Below, one piece after another: positions 55,559 to 64,000 of a DNA stretch of 64,000 nt (position 1 is its first letter; every line of letters begins with the position of its first letter). A program made the position numbers and the translations under genes. The notes under the pieces are model-generated. The model did no database searches and had not been told where the DNA came from. It saw only the letters and a list, made by a program, of their open reading frames with translations. The stretch is from the NCBI RefSeq assembly GCF_910592395.1, contig NC_088313.1, positions 8,310,501 to 8,374,500 on the forward strand. Direction: 5' to 3'. The DNA is from Lineus longissimus. Lineage: Eukaryota; Nemertea; Pilidiophora; Heteronemertea; Lineidae.

Positions 55559-56416
55559 TGTCATCGATTGGAAATCTTTAGTCAGTTTATTTTGGGTCAC
55601 CCTTTATATCGGTTGTCTCCCGTTCTGGGTTTGTCACGTGATCAACATCGTGCTCTTACGCCATCTTGGATGAACGACCAAGTTCCATCGATTGGGAGCT
55701 TGGTGAAAATCGCATTTTTCTGCATCTTATGCAACTGATGCTTACCTCCTGTGGGAGTTCAAATGAGAGGAAAAGCCATTAACGATCTGTAAGTGGTAAT
55801 GAAAAGTCATGACAAATCCTAACTTGGCTGTAGCAAGACCATTTTAGAGCGAGTCTAGAAGGCGATTTCGTCCACATGATATGCTGCTTCCGGATTGGAA
55901 GCGCTGGCCAAATTGGCTTAAAATAAATAACTAAATACCCTTTTGAATGATTGTCATGTGTATTCTAGCGTGTCTAAGTGTTCTTTAAACATACCTGTGG
56001 CATTCTTACCCATGAATGACTTCGGTGTCGCGATTTTCTGCCCTAAAAATACTCAACGGGTGCTGTCCAAAATTCTCTCATTTAGTTCCTGTTTTAATCA
56101 CCATGCGCCGCCACCATCCAGTGGTGTTTTTCCCAGTGTGGATTTAGTGATTGAGTTTTAATCTGTTTCAAACAATTTTAAGACTGGAGCATAGTGTCTC
56201 TGTGTCATTTGGTTGTATTAAATGACTTTAATAAGGATTGTAACAATTTGCTATGTTATACTGGTATTACTATTCAGTTTCTTGGAATGGGTACAACTTT
56301 GTATACTTTCAGAAAACCGTCGTCATTGTTGCTGTACGTCACTGCATGTCGATGTTGTATGCCATCAATAAACGGTCCTAGACGTCACTTGAATCTTCGG
56401 CTCTCTATCTCCCACA
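55559..56416 (+). repeat. BEL-2 5' LTR
   Basis: 858 bp, starts TGTCATCGATTGG and ends CTCTCTATCTCCCACA. Contains AATAAA near 56,368 (CAATAAACGG), a likely poly(A) signal also present in the other LTR. Confidence 0.95.
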
Positions 56417-56456
56417 TAGTTTTAGATCGTTACGATCTACAGACAACACGTCCATC

Positions 56457-59400
56457 ATGGAAGAAAACGGACTCCTTCTATTGGCTGAGGCCCTGGCAAC
56501 CCACATTGAACAGCGTGTGGAACAGGTCACGGAGGAAATCAGTCAACTTGAAGCAAGCCTGAATGCAAGGACAAGGCAGGTGACACCGCCAGCTGCACCC
56601 ACGCCAGCTCCTAGACAACGACCACCGTCGCCACGGACGGAGCCACCACCTAGGCCTACTCCGAGACCTAGGGCTCCAAGAATTCCGAGACCAGTAACGC
56701 CACCTCCTATGTTTGTTCCGCCGCAAAGGCTGATCTCGTACCCAATATCACCTCAGTTGTTCACCAGCACTCCAGCTCAACATGGGAATGCTACTTACGT
56801 ACCACCACCACAAGGACAGAGTTCAAATCAGTGTAAACCAGACACCTGTAGTCCTACTCCTATATCTAGACCTAGTCTAAATCCGAACGCCTGTGAGTTC
56901 ACCTGTCATGCCGCTACACCAGTTAGACATGACATTGTCAACCCGATACCGTCACTTCAGCTTGCCCGAGAATTTCGAAAACCTGTTGTTGAAATTGACA
57001 AATTTGACGGAGACCCAACACGTTACACACAGTTTTGTCGTCAATTTAATGCCCGAATAGTGAACAATACAGACTCATATGATGAATGCCTGAGTTACCT
57101 TTTGCAGTTTACATCAGGGGAAGCGCATCAGGTGGCACAGGGCTTCGCCCACCTTAATGCAAAGGTTGGTTTTGATGCAGCCATTCAGGAATTTCAAAGA
57201 CGTTATGGTGACCCCAATTTTGTTGCCCAAAGTTACATTATGAAGGCACTAGACTGGCCACCCATAAAGCCAGATGATCCAAAGGCTCTTGATCAGTTTG
57301 GCATTTTCCTTCGTGAATGTCAATATGCAATACAAGAAGTCAATGCTCTAGGAACACTGGAGTATTCAGAAAATCTTAGGAAACTTGTCGCTAAGTTACC
57401 GTTCAGATTACACGACAAGTGGCGAAACATAGCATTCAATGTACGGGAAAGGGGTGAACTTGTTACTTTTGCCCTTCTTGTAGACTTTGTGTTGAAAGAG
57501 GGTAGAAAAGTCATGGACCCTGTGTATGGAAAGGGGGCATTGCAATCAAAACCTGCCCCAGTCGTGCGACCAATTCCAAAACCGCGAGTCAAATCAAGTG
57601 AAACGCCAACTTCGCGTACAATGCTCAACACAAGTGCCCGTGCTACACCTGAGACTAAGTCACAACCTACGTCAGGGGAAAATGTGCTCTCATGTCCACT
57701 TTGTAAAAGGGACCATCGTCTTTTCAAGTGCAAACAATTCCAGGATATGTCCCTGGAAGACAAACATAAGTATGTGAAATCCAACAGACTCTGTTATAAT
57801 TGTCTCCGTGCTTCGCACATGGCTAAAAGTTGCACATCTCCAGTTAGATGCCGAGTTCAGGGGTGTGGAGGTAGTCACCACACCTTGCTTCACAGAACAG
57901 CCAGGGATGTTACTCCACCAATGGAAGAGGCAAAGGGGTCTCAGATGTCAAACACATGTTATTCGATGAAAGAGGGTCACCCTAGCAAAGGTCGACCTCA
58001 CTTTCAACTAGTACCCGTATTTGTCTCCACAAATGGGAGATCGCTACCAACCGTGGCAATGTTAGACTCAGCTAGCCAATTAACAATAATCCATCAATCT
58101 TTAGCGAAGGAACTTTGTCTCAAGGGAGAGAAACAGGACCTCACCATAAATACTATGAACTCCACTGCAGTTATGAACTCTCAGCTTGTCTCATTCAAAA
58201 TCAAGTCTCAAAATCTTGGAAACACCAAATCTAGCGCAAGCATGCACATCAATGGTGCCTATGCTTTGGACATTCGAGCGTTTCAGTGTACAACTCAAAT
58301 GTGTTGCCCAGAATGGCAGCATTGCAAGGATTTGGGCCTCCCTGCGAAAATTGAACCTGGTGATGTGAAAATATTGATAGGAATAGACAATCCCGATGCT
58401 CATGTGCAACTTGAGGTTAGACGCGGCTTACCAGATCAACCCATCGCAGTCCGTACTAATCTTGGTTGGTCTCTCATGGGAGTAGATGGGCATCATGACT
58501 CTAAATTTGATCCACTCTCTGTGAATAGACTATTTCTAGAAGAGCACCAGCAAATGGAGGAATTTTGGAGCACTGAATCATTTGGTGTTAGCCATAACTG
58601 TACCAAACCAACGTCAACTGAAGACAGACAAGCACAGAAAATATTGGAGGAGACTACTACTATGATCGATGGCCATTACCAAGTCGCAATGCTATGGAGG
58701 GACCCAGAGTCAACCCTGCCAAACAACTTGCCTGCAGCTCAACGTCGATTTGATCTTCTCATGAAACGCTTCAATTAGGACCCCGATTACGCTAGATTGT
58801 ATCATGAGACTTTGAAAGGTTATGTGTCACAGGGATATGCTCGTATGCTGTCGCCTGAGGAAGCTGCTACCTCGTCACCGCGAACCTGGTACTTGCCTCA
58901 TCACGGGGTAACCAATCCAAACAAGCCGGGTAAAGTCAGAGTTGTGTTTGATGCCGCTGCATCATATAGGGGCCACTCGCTAAATGGAGCGCTCATGTCC
59001 GGCCCTGACTTGCTGAACAGTCTCTTTGGTGTATTGCAGCGTTTTCGTCTCTACCAGGTAGCGTTAATCACTGATATCCGTGCGATGTATCACCAGGTCA
59101 ATGTGCCGCCAATGGATGCTGATTCTCTGCGATTTCAATTCAAGGAAAATCTGGGACAACCAGGACCCCCAGATACATACCAAATGCTGTCTCATATATT
59201 TGGTGCTACTGACTCCCCAGCCTGTGCACTATACGCGCTTAAACGTACAGCAAAGGACAATGCAAATGACTTTAGTCAGGCTGCCGTGGAGACCATATTG
59301 CATGATACCTATATGGATGATGTGGCCAAGTCTCTGCCTGATGTCCCTTTGACAATTACAACTGCCAAAGAGGTGGATCAACTCCTGTCTAGAGGGGGAT

Positions 59401-61921
59401 TTGGGTCACATGAATGGTTGTCAAATAGCAGAGAGAAGTAATGACAGCTTTAGATAGTTTGGAGTTGGCAATCCGCGATGTTAGCTTCAATCATGATGAA
59501 CATCCCATCCAAAGAACTTTAGGAGTGCGTTGGGATGTCCAGGACGATGTTTTTGTATTTGTTTGTCAGCCCAAGGACAATCCTATGACCAAACGGGGCC
59601 TTGTTAGCACGATGAGTTCGGTATTTGACCCCTGTGGCTACATAACACCTTTCACAGTTCGGGCAAAGCTGTTGGCCCAGGAGCTATGGAGGGAAGGATT
59701 AGGTTGGGACCAACCCCTGCCTGAAGGACTCTTGCAAAAATGGTCCACATGGTTAGCTGAACTGGTAAATTTGACCGTCTTCAAATTGCCTAGGCACCAC
59801 CCAAATTTCTCTCCAACCGTCAAGGATGTTGAACTTCACATATTCAGCGACGCGTCTGAAATTGCCTTTGCCGCTGTGGCCTACTTACGCTATCAAATTG
59901 AGGATGGAATCATTGTGTGCTCATTTCTGTCATCAAAATCGCGTGTAGCACCGCTGAAAATTCTTTCCATTCCAAGACTTGAGTTACAGGGAGCTCTGCT
60001 AGCCGCCCGCCTAGGAAAAACCTTGGAGGATGAACTGAAATTGCGCATTGACAGAAAAATTCATTGGACTGACTCACAAATAGTCCTGAAGTATCTCAAC
60101 AATGGGGCAAAACGCTTCAAGCCTTTCGTGGCTAATAGGGTCGCGGAGATATTAGATATAACAGATGGGCCGGATTGGCGTCATGTCGCTACCAATCTGA
60201 ACCCAGCGGACTGCAGTACAAGAGGCTTGCCCGTTAAATCACTAACACCAGAAAGCTTGTGGTTCCAGGGCCCAACTTTCCTAAGTGAAGCTGAAGAAAA
60301 TTGGCCCAACTCTGATATTGAGCCATCACATGACCTTGACCCTGAGGATCCAGAGGTAAAAAAGTCAGAGACATTGCGTGCCGCTATGTACAACCTTGCA
60401 GTAGATCAACCTGAGAAAACGGACCAGCCAGGTCCACAGCATGATCTCACCCCGTTGATTGTCCCCGAAGATTATTCCACTTTGAAACCACTGTTACGCC
60501 GAACAGCCTGGATTCAACGTGCCTTGCGTAACTTTGCCTCCGCTGTTCCCCGCCTGGGACATCACATTTGCAAGGAACCTGAAATCACCGCTCAAGAATA
60601 CGAAGACGCCACATTACATTGGGTCAGAGCAGCTCAGCATGACACATATAGCATGGAAGTGGACAGTCTAAAACGTGAGGACCCCCTGAGCCCCAAAAGC
60701 CAGCTCTTCAATTTGATGCCCTTTTATGATGTGGACAGTCAATGCATTAGAGTGGGGGGACGACTCCAGAAAGCACCAATGCCAGGGGATGCTAAGTTCC
60801 AGATTATTTTGCCTGCCATGCATCATGTCACTCGTCTTATTGCTGCGGACATTCACAACAAACTGTGGCATGGAGGGCAAGAACATATCATTGCCGAAAT
60901 GAGACAACAGTATTGGCCAGTTAAAGCCAGGATGGTAGCCAAACGGGCTATCAATGGATGTTTTTTCTGTTACCTGCGAAAAGTGAGGCCTCGGATTCCA
61001 AGAATGGCCGACCTACCGCCGTGCCGTCTAGATGTCACATCCGGCGTTTTCAGACAATGTGGTGTGGACTATTGGGGTCCAATGATGGTCAAATTGCGCA
61101 GAAGTACGGTAAAACGATGGGGGTGCTTGTTCACGTGCATGAGCACCAGAGCCATACACCTGGAACTAGCAGACTCACTAGAATCTGACGATTTCTTGCT
61201 GTGCCTCCGAGCTTTCATAGGGAGACGGGGACATCCCCTTGAAATGTACAGTGATAATGGGACCAATTTCAAGGGTGCAGACAAGGAACTGTCACAATGT
61301 TTGCAGGAACTCAATCAGAACAAAATATACGGCCTACTCTCACCTCATAAGATCATATGGCACTTCAACCCACCCTCTGCACCGCATTTCGGGGGTGCAT
61401 GGGAACGGCTCGTACAATCTGTTAAGAAGGCACTGAACACTACTGATACAGTATTACGTACTGCCTTGATTGAGGTGGAGGCAGTCTTGAACAGTCGGCC
61501 GCTAACTCACAACAGCCCCGACCCTAGTGATTATACCGCGCTCACGCCGAACCACTTTATAATAGGCCGTGCTGATAACAAAATACCGCCTACCCAATGT
61601 CAGGAAAAGGAAATCAACAGTAGACGTAGATGGCGCCAGTGCCAAACTATCGCCGACAAAGTATGTCGTCGCTGGCAACAAGAGTATCTCCCAAAGTTGA
61701 CAGCTCGTGACCGGTGGACGGAGGACAATAAGTCTACTACAATCGGCAGTCTTGTAATGCTCCTGGATGAGGACGCCCCCAGGGGCCACTGGGAACTAGG
61801 TCGAGTAATTGCAGTCTACCCCGGAGACGATGGAAGAGTGCGCGCAGTCGACGTCAAAACAGCAAGAAACACTTTCCGGCGACCTGTCGCAAAAATTTGC
61901 ATTCTGGAGGAAAACGTGTAA
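56457..61921 (+). pseudogene. BEL-2 Gag-Pol polyprotein with one stop and one frameshift
   Basis: Retrotransposon polyprotein of about 1815 codons. First open part 56457-58778: coiled-coil start (MEENGLLLLAEALATHIEQ), a Pro-rich region, DUF1759-type Gag (VVEIDKFDGDPTRYTQF), zinc knuckles (CPLCKRDHRLFKC; CYNCLRASHMAKSC), protease (MLDSASQLTI). TAG at 58776-58778 ends it; the same frame reopens (58797-59441) with reverse transcriptase (ALITDIRAMYHQV, DTYMDD). Just before 59441 an extra GA in a GAGAGA run shifts the frame. The rest (59441-61921) holds RNase H (IFSDASEIAF), an integrase zinc site (HKLWHGGQEH...CFFC), catalytic core (VDYWGP, YSDNGTNFKGA, FGGAWERL) and the C-terminal DUF5641-type region. 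Not translatable as one chain as it stands. Confidence 0.95.
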
Positions 61922-62587
61922 TCTGCATAGCGTCAGTGTGAAAGTCCCAAGGGTGATTGTGCTGGTAACCTCTCCCCTCTGGGCAAATTCTCGTTCTCAT
62001 GGATTCGCGTTGTTTGTGACAATTAGGGAGTTAAAACCGCTTTATTTCCTCTGGCCATAATTTGGACCATGTTAAAATTATCACCATCAGTTCAATTTGC
62101 TGTTAGGTACCCACTATTGAAATTTGGCCATTTAATTTGGGCTCATTTTCTGAGACAAAATGTCTCCCTGGTAAAAAATTTATTTTGAGATTTGTGGCAT
62201 TTTCAATGAAGGGTAGTCATAACAAGTGGGAAATGATGCTGGAAAAAACTGTATTGACACTAGACTATAATTCTAGATATTTCTGGACTTCTTATTTGGG
62301 TGTATTTGCTAAGTTTCGCAGCCCAAATGCTATTTTGTTGGCTCAAGCCATTTTACAAACTTTTTAAGTTACTATAACGACACTTTTAAAGCAATAGTAT
62401 TACATTTAAAGGAGTAGATTTACTCTTAAAGGAGTGTGCTCATGAGTTTTGTTTTTTGATGACTCTTAAAGGAGTGTGCTCACAAACTTTCATTTTGATG
62501 ACATTTTGAGCGTGACATTTCATCCGAACTATTTAAACTGTTTCTGCGTTTTCACTAAGTTCCTAGACTCCGTCAGGGGGGCGGGTA
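61922..62587 (+). other. BEL-2 3' untranslated region and polypurine tract
   Basis: Non-coding. TTAAAGGAGT-type short repeats occur at about 62,385-62,480, and a polypurine tract lies at 62,575-62,587 (AGGGGGGCGGGTA) immediately before the 3' LTR, where plus-strand synthesis would start. Confidence 0.75.
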
Positions 62588-63446
62588 TGTCATCGATTGG
62601 AAATCTTTGGTCAGTTTATTTTGGGTCACCCTTTATATCGGTTGTCTCCCGTTCTGGGTTTGTCACGTGATCAACATCGTGCTCTTACGCCATCTTGGAT
62701 GAACGACCAAGTTCCATCGATTGGGAGCTTGGTGAAAATCGCATTTTTCTGCATCTTATGCAACTGATGCTTACCTCCTGTGGGAGTTCAAATGAGAGGA
62801 AAAGCCATTAACGATCTGTAAGTGGTAATGAAAAGTCATGACAAATCCTAACTTGGCTGTAGCAAGACCATTTTAGAGCGAGTCTAGAAGGCGATTTCGT
62901 CCACATGATATGCTGCTTCCGGATTGGAAGCGCTGGCCAAATTGGCTTAAAATAAATAACTAAATACCCTTTTGAATGATTGTCATGTGTATTCTAGCGT
63001 GTCTAAGTGTTCTTTAAACATACCTGTGGCATTCTTACCCATGAATGACTTCGGTGTCGCGATTTTCTGCCCTAAAAATACTCAACTGGTGCTGTCCAAA
63101 AATTCTCTCATTTAGTTCCTGTTTTAATCACCATTCGCCGCCACCATCCAGTGGTGTTTTTCCCAGTGTGGATTTAGTGATTGAGTTTTAATCTGTTTCA
63201 AACAATTTTAAGACTGGAGCATAGTGTCTCTGTGTCATTTGGTTGTATTAAATGACTTTAATAAGGATTGTAACAATTTGCTATGTTATACTGGTATTAT
63301 TATTCAGTTTCTTGGAATGGGTACAACTTTGTATACTTTCAGAAAACCGTCGTCATTGTTGCTGTACGTCACTGCATGTCGATGTCGTATGCCATCAATA
63401 AACGGTCCTAGACGTCACTTGAATCTTCGGCTCTCTATCTCCCACA
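62588..63446 (+). repeat. BEL-2 3' LTR
   Basis: 859 bp, about 99% like the 5' LTR by direct reading; one extra A in the run at about 63,097-63,101 accounts for the length difference. Confidence 0.95.
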
Positions 63447-63638
63447 GGGCCCAACAAGAGAAGCGACAAGCGGTAATAAATTGGCCATCGTCAAAGTAAC
63501 CGCAACGTTATTGGCCCCAGAAAACCACGACAGCCACTCGAACACGTTATTGGGAAGAACATCCTCCCATGGCACCTTCTGCAACCATGCCTTCCTGTAC
63601 AGCCCTTGAACATCAGTGTTATTAAGATATTTCGACAT

Positions 63639-63921
63639 ATTGACAGCTACGGAAGGAATAATTAGAATGGCGGGATTTCAGCCGGTGAAACATTTATACG
63701 CCTAGTACTAGGATACGCCCTAGGCCTACATGTATGCTAAAGGATAAATACAAAAGAATTTTCGCACCCTTCAGAAATAGATTTTGGGAGGAACACAAAT
63801 TAAAGGGATATTATAAGCGATAATCCCTCGCACTCCCCTACATGTACTATGTACTTAAGCCTATGTACTTTATTTTGAGACTTATTTTTGAGCGGCGAGC
63901 AAAATGATCAATTTATAGAAA
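63639..63921. promoter_or_regulatory. Possible divergent promoter between two start codons
   Basis: 283 bp between ATG 63638 (DUF3987-like, -) and ATG 63922 (+). No core element was identified with confidence; the assignment rests on the head-to-head arrangement. Confidence 0.25.
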
Positions 63922-64000
63922 ATGGCCGAGTCAAAGAAAAGAAGCAATGATGAAGAATGCGTGGAGTCCAAAAAAAGCAGGAGTTACGGACGGGATAAAA
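63922..64000 (+). CDS. Start of an unidentified gene running off the window
   Basis: ATG in good context (GAAAATGG) opens 26 codons with no stop to the end: MAESKKRSNDEECVESKKSR, then SYGRDK. The composition (Lys/Ser/Glu, two basic clusters) is that of a nuclear protein N-terminus. Short and without domain, so the call rests on position opposite the DUF3987-like gene and coding-like composition. Confidence 0.35.
   Translation, partial: MAESKKRSNDEECVESKKSRSYGRDK

Larger units (their letters stand above)
55559..63446 (+). mobile_element. BEL-2, nearly complete BEL/Pao LTR retrotransposon
   Basis: LTRs 55559-56416 (858 bp) and 62588-63446 (859 bp), both TG...CA, flanked by the 5-bp duplication GGGCC (55554-55558, 63447-63451). 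About five substitutions and one single-base indel separate the LTRs, so it is young but older than BEL-1. The interior encodes Gag, protease, reverse transcriptase, RNase H and integrase with two lesions. A purine tract (AGGGGGGCGGG) precedes the 3' LTR. It is inserted in exon 1 of the DUF3987-like gene. Confidence 0.97.
53409..63638 (-). pseudogene. DUF3987-like P-loop protein gene, split by BEL-2
   Basis: Exon 1 is in two parts, 63638-63447 and 55553-54860, separated by the retrotransposon. Exons 2-4: 54686-54445, 54066-53907, 53710-53409. After removing BEL-2 with one target-site copy, all phases agree (530 codons with stop). It starts MSKYLNNTDVQG. A segment WEDVLPNNVFEWLSW with a following hydrophobic helix, then PLNTFMVGISDTGGGKS (Walker-A-like), TSAGIHVHQKDTQGYGLLGG, GDSCVLSTGVRGFQ and DRFLFFAARPLG follow the DUF3987 order (prokaryotic mobile-element proteins near primase/helicase genes). 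Exons 2-4 are helical and unrecognised. An in-frame TGA at 54905-54903 is a second lesion. Function in animals is unknown to me. Confidence 0.65.

Noticed and set aside
56478-56726. Arg/Trp-rich minus-strand frame
   Set aside because: Shadow of the Pro-rich region of the BEL-2 Gag on the plus strand.

Overview
This is animal nuclear DNA: AT-rich, intron-rich (GT-AG introns throughout, one probable GC-AG), with AATAAA polyadenylation signals and almost saturated with mobile elements. The transposon mix (BEL/Pao LTR elements, PIF/Harbinger with Myb/MADF partner genes, a P-superfamily transposase, and a family with Helentron-like ends) suggests a marine invertebrate such as a mollusc, brachiopod, echinoderm, hemichordate or amphioxus. 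The sequence alone does not fix the phylum. No tRNA, rRNA or CRISPR was seen.

Layout, left to right. 1-618: tail of a Helentron-like element. 0.75-3.5 kb: Harbinger-1, with a broken transposase (+) and its Myb/SANT partner (-). 5.1-8.6 kb: Helentron-like copy A, which carries a small two-exon gene and two MITEs nested one inside the other. 9.2-14.8 kb: BEL-1 (-), with identical LTRs and TSD TATAT but no RNase H or integrase. 15.9-16.7 kb: another Helentron-like 5' end. 17.1-25.6 kb: a seven-exon gene (-) whose exons join in phase into 904 codons, a PIF1-family helicase fused to a C-terminal PHD finger. Its first intron holds a P-superfamily transposase (+). 26.2-27.3 kb: an 88-bp minisatellite. 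28.0-28.4 kb: two exons with a chromodomain (-).

28.6-46.3 kb: Harbinger-2, whose terminal inverted repeats are now about 17.7 kb apart because two Helentron-like elements sit inside it. Copy B (31.3-34.7 kb) lies in a transposase intron. A 6.9-kb element (39.4-46.2 kb) encodes an intact three-exon RPA-like OB-fold/zinc-ribbon protein and contains its own nested 1.3-kb relative. 48.1-51.4 kb: a BEN-domain gene (-). 51.9-52.8 kb: another Helentron-like 5' end and a tandem repeat. 53.4-63.6 kb: a four-exon gene (-) resembling DUF3987 P-loop proteins, cut by BEL-2 (55,559-63,446, TSD GGGCC). Removing BEL-2 and one TSD copy restores the frame, leaving one internal TGA. A divergent gene may start at 63,922.

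How the parts relate: most genes here are transposon genes. The cellular-looking ones (PIF1-PHD helicase, BEN protein, chromodomain protein, DUF3987-like protein) concern DNA or chromatin. The RPA-like gene lies inside an element whose ends (T-rich 5' junction, short asymmetric inverted repeats, subterminal microsatellite, 3' stem-loop) match published Helentron/Helitron2 features. No HUH Rep domain was found, so these copies are probably mobilised by a protein encoded elsewhere. Exon models were built by hand from splice signals and reading phase.
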